A DNA stretch of 7,305 bases from Bacillota bacterium (GTDB taxonomy: Bacteria > Bacillota > Clostridia > Lachnospirales > Lachnospiraceae), in assembly GCA_023424995.1 (NCBI GenBank), contig JAFADH010000385.1, forward strand, positions 1 to 7,305, given 5' to 3'. Made by a program: the position numbers and the translations under genes. Below the pieces are notes generated by a model that was not told where the DNA came from, did not search any database, and saw only the letters and a program-made list of their open reading frames with translations. Shown here in pieces: positions 1-5,522 of the stretch; positions within the stretch are counted from its first letter, which is position 1; the number at the start of each line of letters is the position of its first letter.

Positions 1-195
1 TTGTTTGATAATCTGAATGATGAAAAATTGAGTACCTCGGTTTATGGAAATAATCCGCAATATACTTATGCAGATGTAATTATCGGGCAAATAAGACATA
101 TCATGTATAACATTGGCTACCTAAATGGAATTTTGCGCGAATTGGGGTTGCCGGAATCGGATTGGTATGCCTATAATGAGCCGGAAGGTTCATAA
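1..195 (+). CDS. DinB-like superfamily protein, C-terminal end only
   Basis: This is the last 64 codons of a gene that enters from the left; the stop is TAA at 193-195. The piece contains an amphipathic helix reading IRHIMYNIGYLN followed by LRELGLPESDWYAYNE. That is the usual ending of small DinB/DinB_2 four-helix-bundle proteins, whose last helix normally reads like RHxxYHxGxLN. Members of the fold often bind a metal through three histidines and include thiol transferases, but many are uncharacterised stress-induced proteins. Here His33 is kept, but the position where the family usually has a second histidine is Asn37, so metal binding may be altered. The first codon in the window is TTG, but there is no upstream sequence to test a start, and an intact DinB protein is around 150 residues or more, so I treat it as partial. 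A terminator follows at 257-290. The family call rests on this one helix. Confidence 0.6.
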   Translation: MFDNLNDEKLSTSVYGNNPQYTYADVIIGQIRHIMYNIGYLNGILRELGLPESDWYAYNEPEGS

Positions 196-256
196 ACATA
201 TTCGCACAGTAGTGAGCGAAGCGCCGTAAATTCCAATTTTAATAATATTAATTTAT

Positions 257-290
257 AAAAGCACGAATATTTTTTCGTGCTTTTGTTTTG
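257..290 (+). terminator. Intrinsic terminator after the DinB-like gene
   Basis: A perfect 10-bp inverted repeat (AAAAGCACGA at 257-266 and TCGTGCTTTT at 275-284) encloses an 8-base loop and runs into a T-rich tail to 290. The stem starts 61 bases after the stop codon at 195. The A-rich left flank makes it potentially bidirectional, though no leftward gene ends here. Confidence 0.85.
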
Positions 291-592
291 CATAAATATT
301 CGATTATTGTATACTGGCAAACCGAGAAATTGGTTTGTCAAACAGTCTGACACAGCGGGCAGGTCAAAGCTACTCGCCGTGTTTTCGGTTATAATTCCAT
401 AGCTTGCTTCCGTGAGGCTGCGTCCTGCCGATAAAACTGACCGTATACAGCACAAGAGCAAGCGCAGACAAGACTAAAAATGTTCGGGCTGTCTGAAGCT
501 GCGTCGGGTAAACATGTCTGAGCAAGAACTGAACAAAAGAACAAAAACATACAACATTGTAACATTTTATAAAAAATGGAAAAGCATATAAT
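291..592. other. Non-coding or eroded stretch without a supported gene
   Basis: No reading frame in this stretch has both a ribosome binding site and a recognisable product. It contains an imperfect hairpin (TGGCAAACC at 315-323 with GGTTTGTCA at 332-340, one G-U pair), overlapped by an 11-base perfect palindrome GTTTGTCAAAC at 333-343. It also has an 8-base direct repeat GCTGCGTC (418-425 and 498-505). A 25-codon plus-strand frame at 514-591 lacks a Shine-Dalgarno sequence. A leftward frame (370-633) is hydrophobic but unconvincing. Taken with the fragments just to the right, the stretch most likely holds the remains of older genes. Confidence 0.4.
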
Positions 593-757
593 ATGAAATA
601 TAGTACCTGTTTATCAGAAAAAGCGCCGTGCATTCCCGATAAAACGATCTCAGTTTCATCCTTTTACTTAAAACCGGGGAAATGGCAGATCAAGACATAT
701 TACTACAGCGGAAATTGTGAAAGCTGCAATACCGTTCGTGGATTCTATACCGTGTGA
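593..757 (+). pseudogene. Orphan 54-codon C-terminal-like fragment
   Basis: This frame opens after a stop at 560-562, has its first ATG at 593 and ends at TGA 755-757. The product is about 54 residues and ends in YLKPGKWQIKTYYYSGNC, then ESCNTVRGFYTV. The alternation of aromatic and polar residues, the 'LKPGKW' turn and the terminal 'GFYTV' look like the last beta strands of an immunoglobulin-like or other beta-sandwich domain of an extracellular protein. There are four cysteines in all: two near the start and a CxxC pair at the end. No ribosome binding site precedes the ATG, and I cannot assign a family. I read it as the 3' remnant of a gene whose 5' part is lost or scrambled in 300-590. A free-standing small protein is the alternative and is less likely without a start signal. 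Confidence 0.3.
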
Positions 758-764
758 TCCTTTA

Positions 765-795
765 TTGCAGGGGTATCTTTTTAAAATATTATAAT
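765..795 (+). promoter_or_regulatory. Possible promoter for the 908 gene
   Basis: A perfect TATAAT lies at 790-795 in an A/T-rich stretch. The only -35 candidate is a weak TTGCAG at 765-770 with a long 19-base spacer. Transcription from here would start near 802 and give a leader of roughly 100 bases before the ATG at 908. The -10 is good and the -35 poor, so the element may need an activator, for which the AraC-family protein encoded at 3139-4080 is a natural but unproven candidate. Confidence 0.3.
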
Positions 796-828
796 TTATC
801 GGAGGTGGGGCTATTAAAAACGTTAGAA

Positions 829-891
829 ATGAAAGACGCTATATTACAGCCGGGATATGACTTCAGGATGACAAAGGCAGCTAAAAAATAA
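829..891 (+). CDS. Possible 20-codon leader ORF or gene remnant
   Basis: A short frame runs from ATG at 829 to TAA at 889-891 (MKDAILQPGYDFRMTKAAKK), ending 16 bases before the start of the secreted hydrolase at 908. The same frame is open upstream through codons reading LLKTLE, and a strong Shine-Dalgarno (GGAGGTGGGG, 801-810) sits just before that extension. The codons at the right distance are CTA and TTA, with an ATT in another frame, so there is no normal start. Either a start codon was lost, giving a dead remnant, or the ribosome site is used with a rare start. I do not recognise the peptide. Confidence 0.2.
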   Translation: MKDAILQPGYDFRMTKAAKK

Positions 892-907
892 ATAAGGAGG
901 CAGAAGG

Positions 908-2677
908 ATGATCGCCAAAAAAATGACAGCATATACACTGTCGATTTCTCTGATCATCGGAATATGCATGATGAATTATTCCGGCAATAAAGCTTTGGCC
1001 GGCACGGCAGAGCATACCGCACACGCTATCGGTGCAGGGGAATCCTTTGATAACAACCCTTTGAAGGGATTTGTTCCGTTTGACTACAGTACGACGACAT
1101 TTCCGCATAGCCTGGAATGGTTTTATATTCCGGTGAGTGATGTCCAGACCGGTATGAATACCTTTCAATGGTCCGCTCTGGAGAGCAGGCTCAACGCAAT
1201 TTCGGGGCGGGGCCATCAGGCCGTATTTCGTTTTTATTATGACTATCCGGGATTATCCACCGGTGTTCCGCAGTTTTTGATCGATAGCGGACTTACCATG
1301 CGCTATTATAATGAACCGGCGGATTTGGGCGGCGCAGGCTATTCTCCCGATTACTCGAATCAGACATTCCGAACCTCGATGCAGAACTTTATCAGGGCAT
1401 TCGGCACGAAATATGACGGGGATCCGCGCATCGGGTTTATCACCCTGGGGCTTTTAGGGTTCTGGGGAGAATGGCATACTTGGCCGTATGATGAGGACAC
1501 CTCCGACGGCAGACCGAACTGGAATATACCTAACACGGTGTATACCGAGGTTTTGACGGCCTTTGATACTTATTTTAATAAGACACAGCTTTGTGTAAGA
1601 GAGCCAAAATCAGGGGTGCCCAATGCCGGCGCGGACATCGGATACCATGATGATTCCTTTGGCTATGCAACCTTATCTGCCGCAAACGGAGGGCAGGACT
1701 GGAGCTTTGTGCAAAAATTGATCAATCTGAATCAGCAGAACAAATGGAGGACAAATTGCATCGGAGGTGAAATATATCCTCCGGACCAAGCCACGATCTT
1801 TTCCGGTACACCGTGGCAGGGCTCGACAAATCAAAGCTGGTCGGCATGCCTGAGTGAAGCGCATCCGACCTGGATGATATGTGACCGTATGAAAAGCTAT
1901 ACCGGAAACACCCTGGCTAACGCAAAAACGGCTGCAAAACAGATGGGCTATGATTTTCGGGTCATCACGGCATATTATGATAATATACCGGCCTCCGCTC
2001 CGCTTTATTTAGGAATTGATATTAAGAATATCGGGATCGCACCGTTTTATTATGATCATACTATGTGGCCGGTACAGGTAGGTGTAAAGCAGAACGGCAG
2101 CCTGATAAAGAGCTGGACGACGAGCTGGGATCTGAATACAATAGCGGCCGACGGCTCCGTAAAAACCTTCGAGTATACTGCAGCTGCCCCGGCACTGGCA
2201 GCCGGTACCTATAATATGTGTATCAGAGTCGTGAATCCTCTGGCAAACGGAAATAAGCTGGGCTTTGCAAATGCGGGACAGAATGCGGACGGATGGTTGG
2301 AGCTGGGAAGCTTTACGGTGGGGGGAGCGGTGACACCGACCCCGGCTCCGGGCAGCATAATAATTGATGGGAATGCCTCTGACTGGAGCGGTATTCCGGC
2401 CGTCGCAACCGCTGCCGGACAGACCGCAGCAAGCCTTAAGGTGACCAATGACTCAAATTATATATACATTTGCGTACAGGGAAGCAATCTTGGCCCGAAT
2501 GGCCAGATATACATCAACAGCGACAATAATTCCTCAACCGGTTATGTAGAAGGGATCTGGACCAGTTCCGGCTGTGATTATATGATTGAACTAGGCAGAT
2601 TATACAGTCATCCCGCCAATAACAGCACCTGGAGCTGGAATGATCTGGGTGCCTCAAATGTAACGGTTTCAAAATAA
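908..2677 (+). CDS. Secreted DUF4874/DUF4832-type putative glycoside hydrolase with CBM9/DOMON-like domain, frameshifted near its end
   Basis: This is a 589-residue secreted protein. The start is set by AAGGAGG at 895-901 before ATG 908. Residues 1-31 form a signal peptide (hydrophobic LSISLIIGICMM, likely cleavage after KALA), with no anchor. Residues about 50-335 match the DUF4874-type barrel: NPLKGFVPFDY near the start, a strand AVFRFYYDYPG (105-115), GLLGFWGEWHTWP (181-193), DIGYHDDSFGYATL (243-256) and CIGGEIYPP (284-292). Residues about 336-473 fit a DUF4832-like beta domain. A short T/P linker (476-482) leads to a CBM9/DOMON-like domain beginning IIIDGNASDWSGI. Glu188 and Glu288 lie where a barrel hydrolase would carry its acid/base and nucleophile; this is inference. 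The probable role is cleavage or binding of an external plant or host glycan, substrate unknown. The frame stops at TAA 2675-2677 inside the last domain; the missing tail continues in another frame to 2828. The catalytic part is intact, so activity may survive. Confidence 0.8.
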   Translation: MIAKKMTAYTLSISLIIGICMMNYSGNKALAGTAEHTAHAIGAGESFDNNPLKGFVPFDYSTTTFPHSLEWFYIPVSDVQTGMNTFQWSALESRLNAISGRGHQAVFRFYYDYPGLSTGVPQFLIDSGLTMRYYNEPADLGGAGYSPDYSNQTFRTSMQNFIRAFGTKYDGDPRIGFITLGLLGFWGEWHTWPYDEDTSDGRPNWNIPNTVYTEVLTAFDTYFNKTQLCVREPKSGVPNAGADIGYHDDSFGYATLSAANGGQDWSFVQKLINLNQQNKWRTNCIGGEIYPPDQATIFSGTPWQGSTNQSWSACLSEAHPTWMICDRMKSYTGNTLANAKTAAKQMGYDFRVITAYYDNIPASAPLYLGIDIKNIGIAPFYYDHTMWPVQVGVKQNGSLIKSWTTSWDLNTIAADGSVKTFEYTAAAPALAAGTYNMCIRVVNPLANGNKLGFANAGQNADGWLELGSFTVGGAVTPTPAPGSIIIDGNASDWSGIPAVATAAGQTAASLKVTNDSNYIYICVQGSNLGPNGQIYINSDNNSSTGYVEGIWTSSGCDYMIELGRLYSHPANNSTWSWNDLGASNVTVSK

Positions 2678-2828
2678 TGGCTCCGTATATGAAGCAAGGA
2701 TTGCAAGATCCGCGATCAGCAATTTGAGTAATACCTTCCGTATCGGTTTTAAGGATGTTGACAGCGGCTGGAGCACAGTGAGTAGACTTCCGGTCTCCGG
2801 AACGCTGTCGGGCTATACCTTAAAATAG
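2673..2828 (+). pseudogene. Out-of-frame tail of the secreted hydrolase (end of CBM9/DOMON-like domain)
   Basis: After the premature TAA, the next frame reads NNGSVYEARIARSAISNL, then FRIGFKDVDSGWS and SGYTLK, and stops at TAG 2826-2828: 51 codons. These are the expected last strands of a CBM9/DOMON-like domain (an 'xVYEARI' strand, an 'FRIGFKDVD' strand, then a short end). Removing one A from the AAAA run at 2671-2674 rejoins the two parts as NVTVS-NNGSVYEARI, giving a protein of 639 residues. No ribosome binding site or start belongs to this piece, so it is not a separate gene. A one-base insertion explains it best, either a real mutation or an assembly/sequencing error in the homopolymer. 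Confidence 0.85.
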
Positions 2829-2849
2829 GATTCGTTCATACGCTGAATT

Positions 2850-3086
2850 ATGAAAGTTATAAGCAATGAACAGACGGCGGATATTTATTTCGGAAGCAGA
2901 TTAAATGACCGGGATGATTTCAGCCATCTGATCAGGACGAAATATTGTTCGGAGACGGCCTTCCCTTCGGAGGACGAAGTTGCAAGTTATTGCTGCAATA
3001 TATCCGGCAGGAATCACACAGATCTAATATGTTTTAAAAATCATTCATTTGACCGAAGTGAAACGGAATATCCTGCAATGAAATGA
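2850..3086 (+). pseudogene. GH36-like alpha-galactosidase N-terminal relic
   Basis: This 78-codon frame starts at ATG 2850, just after the end of the hydrolase tail, and has no clear ribosome binding site. Its stretch IYFGSRLNDRDDFSHLI (about residues 12-28) closely resembles the N-terminal beta-sandwich of clostridial GH36 alpha-galactosidases, where a segment like 'LYFGKRLRDREDFSHLI' is typical. The end, with SETEYPAMK, recalls the 'KQEYPAYGT' motif that follows in that family. The 45 residues between are longer than usual and not recognisable. A GH36 enzyme is around 700 residues, so under a tenth remains and the catalytic barrel is absent. I call it the relic of an intracellular alpha-galactosidase gene. 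The link rests on my memory of family sequences and could be coincidence; a short hypothetical protein is the alternative. Confidence 0.4.
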
Positions 3087-3094
3087 GTTAGCAA

Positions 3095-3131
3095 GAGGGC
3101 TGACCGGGAAATTATCTCCTGGTTAGCCCTC
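3095..3131 (-). terminator. Hairpin terminator between convergent genes
   Basis: A 15-bp stem with two G-U pairs (left arm 3095-3109, GAGGGCTGACCGGGA; right arm 3117-3131, TCCTGGTTAGCCCTC) encloses a 7-base loop. It begins 7 bases beyond the stop of the leftward AraC-type gene. On the minus strand a modest T-rich run follows (TTGCTAACTCATTT); on the plus strand there is no T tract. It therefore mainly serves the leftward lacI-araC unit, and may also slow rightward readthrough. Confidence 0.7.
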
Positions 3132-3138
3132 AGATAAG

Positions 3139-4080
3139 TTAAAGGAAGATCGATGCGGATGACTGCTTATTTTGATTGCGATACTTGGAAGGAGTTATTC
3201 CCAGCGTATTTTTAAAAGCCTTCTGAAAAACAACCGGATCCTTGTAGCCTGACAGAATAGCAACCTCTGTGATGGGAATAGCCTCATCCTTTAAAAGCGT
3301 ACAAGCACGATTCATTCGAAAGCGCGTGATATAGGCCTGCGGGGATACATTCAGGCGTTCCTTGAAAATGGTTGTTAAATAGCTGCGGTCCAAGCCGATG
3401 TAATCCGCAAGGATGCTTACCGTAATGCGGTCCATATAATTGGTCTGGATATAGCCGATTGCCTTTCTGACATATTGGTCCTTGGCGGTATGCGGACCGC
3501 CTGAATTATATTGGGGTGCGTTATCAATTAATTCCGCGAGGAAAAGGTTAAGCAGGGACTGGATCCGCAAATCGGTGCTGGGGGCATATTCGCTGTTGAC
3601 CTTTACCAGCTCCAGCAGACAGTCCCGGATCTGTGAGCTCCCGTTAAAATGAAAGACGGGATTCTCTCCGGTCAGCTGTGCGCGCTGCAGATAATGGAAA
3701 GCATTCAGTCCATGAAACCCGACCCAGACATACTCCCATGGATTATATTTACTTGCGGTATAGGTGGAAATGTCCTTTGGGCACAGTAAGAAACCGTCCT
3801 TTTCCTTCAAATGATAAATGCTGTCTCTGACCTTTAAGATGCCTTCACCGGATAAAATATAATGGATCACATAGTGCTCACGCATGGCGGGCCCCCAAAT
3901 ATGTCCCGGAGGGCAGGCCGATATTCCGCAGTAGTACATGTAAAGCTCGGGAGAATTGGTATTATCGTTATTATGAAATACTTTCATCGTATCATCGATA
4001 TAGATTTCCTTCAGAAAGGAATTGATTTCACCGGTCACTTTCCCATCTTCTGTGAATTGCTCAGAAATCCTGGTTTTCAT
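3139..4080 (-). CDS. AraC-family transcriptional regulator (cupin + HTH, MsmR-like)
   Basis: A 313-residue DNA-binding regulator. I chose the ATG at 4078-4080 because an AGGAAAGGG ribosome site lies just upstream; the ATG eight codons further out (4102-4104) has none. Residues about 55-125 are an AraC-type cupin sensor domain (HYVIHYILSGEGILKVRD, then LKEKDGFLLCPKD and YVWVGFHG), the layout of MsmR-like sugar regulators. Residues about 205-302 hold the two helix-turn-helix motifs: ITVSILADYIGLDRSYLTTIFK and, at the end, the family signature VFQKAFKNTLGITPSKYR. Proteins of this type usually activate sugar uptake or glycosidase genes when a saccharide binds the cupin. The gene lies 76 bases downstream of the lacI-type gene with no terminator or clear promoter between, so the two are probably co-transcribed. 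The likely target is the hydrolase region to the left or the operon to the right; the sequence does not say which. Confidence 0.93.
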   Translation of the reverse strand: MKTRISEQFTEDGKVTGEINSFLKEIYIDDTMKVFHNNDNTNSPELYMYYCGISACPPGHIWGPAMREHYVIHYILSGEGILKVRDSIYHLKEKDGFLLCPKDISTYTASKYNPWEYVWVGFHGLNAFHYLQRAQLTGENPVFHFNGSSQIRDCLLELVKVNSEYAPSTDLRIQSLLNLFLAELIDNAPQYNSGGPHTAKDQYVRKAIGYIQTNYMDRITVSILADYIGLDRSYLTTIFKERLNVSPQAYITRFRMNRACTLLKDEAIPITEVAILSGYKDPVVFQKAFKNTLGITPSKYRNQNKQSSASIFL

Positions 4081-4156
4081 AAACGCCCTTTCCTGCGGCT
4101 GCATTATTGAATGAAACTTACTTTTTTACTGCTGTGGTATTAATCCGTAACTGCCG

Positions 4157-5179
4157 TCAGGTAGAGCTTCGTATCACCAGACCGGTAGGTAGGATAACCT
4201 TTCTGGGCAGTAAATTATATCCGTTCAGTCTTGTTAATAAAAGATCGACCGCAACGATACCAAATTCCCGTGTGGGAATTTCAATGGTGGATAACGGAGG
4301 ATTTGAGTATTTTGATATTTCTATATTTGTCAGTCCCATGACCGCAATTTCATTCGGTACGGAGATGCCTAAGGAATAAAGCCCGCTCATAGCAGCTATA
4401 GCCATGAGATCGCTTGCTGCAAAGAAAGCAGTCGGATAATTGCCGCTCTTGCACAGATTGACGACCTTTTCGATACAGATGTCCTCATTCCACATGCAAT
4501 CGATCACCCATTCGGGACGGACCTGCAGGCCAGCCGCATGCAAAGAGGAATAGTAGCCGCGATATCGCTGGCTTGTTTTAATATTGCCGTTGCTTCCGCT
4601 TGCCCCGATATATCCGATATTTTTATGGCCGCGGTCGATCAAATGCTGAACAGCCATTGCCGCAACACGGTAATGGTCATAACCGACATTATCGATATCT
4701 TCACGATGTGTGTCGATCCCGACGATGTAGGGGACTTGATTCCGTACAAAATGATAAGCCTCATCACTTAACGCATCCATAAGAAACAAACCGGTGACGG
4801 AATTACTGAATGTATTATAGAGAACCTTTTTATCCTCCAGCTCAAAAGCAGTCTTTACAAAGGCTAGTTCATAGCCATGGGCTGTAAGCTGCTCTTCAAT
4901 GCTGGACAGGATCGACATGAAAAAAGGATCCTTATATTTCTTTTTTGTTATGCTAAGAACGCAGCCAATCTTAATCGGTGTTTTGCTTTGATTTGTATCG
5001 AGCGGGACCGAGGTGGCTTTGGCAGGCGCCTTTGCCTTATAATTCAGCTGAGTGATGGCTTGCCAGACACGTGCGCGTGTTTCGTCAGTCATTTTATATT
5101 TATTATCGTTGTTAATTACACGTGAAACGGTAGCCACAGAGACACCAGCTAATTTTGCCACTTCTCTTATTGTACTCAA
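4157..5179 (-). CDS. LacI/GalR-family transcriptional regulator
   Basis: A 340-residue repressor, normal family length. The start is TTG (5177-5179), fixed by a strong AGGAGGT at 5187-5193 with 7-base spacing and by the family N-terminus directly after it. Residues 3-24 are the helix-turn-helix (IREVAKLAGVSVATVSRVIN), with a VAT recognition helix as in GalR-type proteins. Residues about 69-335 are the periplasmic-binding-protein-like sensor: DPFFMSILSSIEEQL, AVQHLIDRGHKNIGYIGA, AFFAASDLMAIAAM, PPLSTIEIP. The linker (about 48-66) is lysine/alanine-rich and lacks the usual AR-x-L hinge helix. The 'IVGFDD'-like loop is replaced by VMGLTN. The 'INNDNKYKM' and 'DPFF' features recall the EbgR-like branch that controls beta-galactosidase, so a galactoside-type ligand is possible. 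It faces away from the acyltransferase operon across 343 bases holding palindromic sites, which suggests autorepression and control of that operon. Confidence 0.94.
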   Translation of the reverse strand: MSTIREVAKLAGVSVATVSRVINNDNKYKMTDETRARVWQAITQLNYKAKAPAKATSVPLDTNQSKTPIKIGCVLSITKKKYKDPFFMSILSSIEEQLTAHGYELAFVKTAFELEDKKVLYNTFSNSVTGLFLMDALSDEAYHFVRNQVPYIVGIDTHREDIDNVGYDHYRVAAMAVQHLIDRGHKNIGYIGASGSNGNIKTSQRYRGYYSSLHAAGLQVRPEWVIDCMWNEDICIEKVVNLCKSGNYPTAFFAASDLMAIAAMSGLYSLGISVPNEIAVMGLTNIEISKYSNPPLSTIEIPTREFGIVAVDLLLTRLNGYNLLPRKVILPTGLVIRSST

Positions 5180-5215
5180 AAAGATTACCTCCTATTTCGT
5201 TTTGTTTAGTTATTA

Positions 5216-5225
5216 ATTACGTAAT
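5216..5225. promoter_or_regulatory. Palindromic operator candidate for the LacI-type regulator
   Basis: ATTACGTAAT is a perfect 10-base palindrome with the central CG typical of LacI/GalR operators. Extended to 5213-5228, seven of eight positions per arm match. It falls about 16-25 bases downstream of the predicted leftward start (near 5241), a position suited to autorepression. A second CG-centred palindrome, TAACGTTA, lies at 5455-5462 in the rightward leader. Confidence 0.5.
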
Positions 5226-5247
5226 CAACGTATGTTACATTATACAA

Positions 5248-5277
5248 ATTATAATGATTTTTAAATAGTATTGTCAA
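5248..5277 (-). promoter_or_regulatory. Promoter of the lacI-type gene
   Basis: On the minus strand a perfect TTGACA (5277-5272) and a perfect TATAAT (5253-5248) are separated by 18 bases. A second TATAAT lies just downstream at 5244-5239 without its own -35. Transcription should start near 5241 and give a leader of about 60 bases before the TTG start codon. Confidence 0.75.
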
Positions 5278-5330
5278 TAAATATTTTAACAAACAGCGGT
5301 GAAATTCAAAATAATATTGTAAATTATGTA

Positions 5331-5359
5331 TTTACAATCTCGAAGCCAGATGCTATAAT
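5331..5359 (+). promoter_or_regulatory. Promoter of the acyltransferase-oxidoreductase operon
   Basis: TTTACA (5331-5336), a 17-base spacer, and a perfect TATAAT (5354-5359) preceded by TGC (an extended -10) form a near-consensus sigma-A promoter. The predicted start is near 5366. Such a strong promoter would normally be held off by a repressor; an operator candidate follows at 5371-5381. Confidence 0.8.
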
Positions 5360-5370
5360 TCCCATATGAG

Positions 5371-5381
5371 GTTTACTAAAC
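5371..5381. promoter_or_regulatory. Palindromic operator candidate in the rightward leader
   Basis: GTTTACTAAAC is a perfect 11-base palindrome placed about 5-15 bases after the predicted start of the rightward promoter, the classic place for a repressor roadblock. It overlaps the 12-base element TTACTAAACAAA (5373-5384), which is also present, with one change and in the same sense relative to transcription, in the leader of the lacI-type gene. Confidence 0.5.
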
Positions 5382-5522
5382 AAACGTAACAAAAGGTAAC
5401 AAAAATGAAGCTGCATTGCCTTTTTACTATGCGATTTCAATGCTGTATTCATATTAACGTTATCTGAAAAAAGAAAAGCAACATAAAAATTAACATCATT
5501 GGGGATGGATTAAGGAGAAGGT

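Larger units (their letters stand above)
5180..5522. promoter_or_regulatory. Divergent control region between the lacI-type gene and the acyltransferase operon
   Basis: This 343-base A/T-rich region has no gene longer than 20 codons. It carries one strong promoter in each direction, several palindromic operator candidates, a 12-base element repeated in the 5' leader of both transcripts (5201-5212 and 5373-5384), and a direct repeat GTAACAAAA (5386-5394 and 5396-5404). The rightward leader is long, about 157 bases, and may hold further control. A 20-codon frame at 5405-5467 lies in that leader but has only a poor ribosome site. The Shine-Dalgarno for the acyltransferase gene is AAGGAGA at 5512-5518. 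Confidence 0.75.

Noticed and set aside
315..340. Imperfect hairpin as a second terminator
   Set aside because: There is no T tract on either side, and a good terminator already lies at 257-290.
514..591. 25-codon plus-strand frame (MSEQELNKRTKTYNIVTFYK onward)
   Set aside because: No Shine-Dalgarno, too short to judge, and in a region of A-rich sequence where lysine/asparagine-rich frames arise by chance.
370..633. Leftward 87-codon hydrophobic frame with a membrane-like stretch and an ending that faintly recalls VanZ-type proteins
   Set aside because: It has no ribosome binding site, the similarity is limited to a hydrophobic segment followed by an arginine and a WNYNRK end, and no continuation in any nearby frame reads like the rest of a VanZ domain. 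It also overlaps the orphan fragment at 593-757.
2671..2681. Programmed +1 ribosomal frameshift producing the full-length hydrolase
   Set aside because: The site TCA AAA TAA lacks the features of known +1 sites (slippery codon plus UGA and an internal Shine-Dalgarno), and secreted hydrolases are not known for it. A simple one-base insertion is enough.
4081..4104. Longer start for the AraC-family gene at the outer ATG (4102-4104)
   Set aside because: The inner ATG at 4078-4080 has AGGAAAGGG directly upstream, the outer one has no ribosome site, and the eight extra residues add nothing to the domain.
5386..5404. Tandem GTAACAAAA as the start of a CRISPR or iteron array
   Set aside because: Only two copies of nine bases are present, with no spacers, further repeats, replication or Cas genes nearby.
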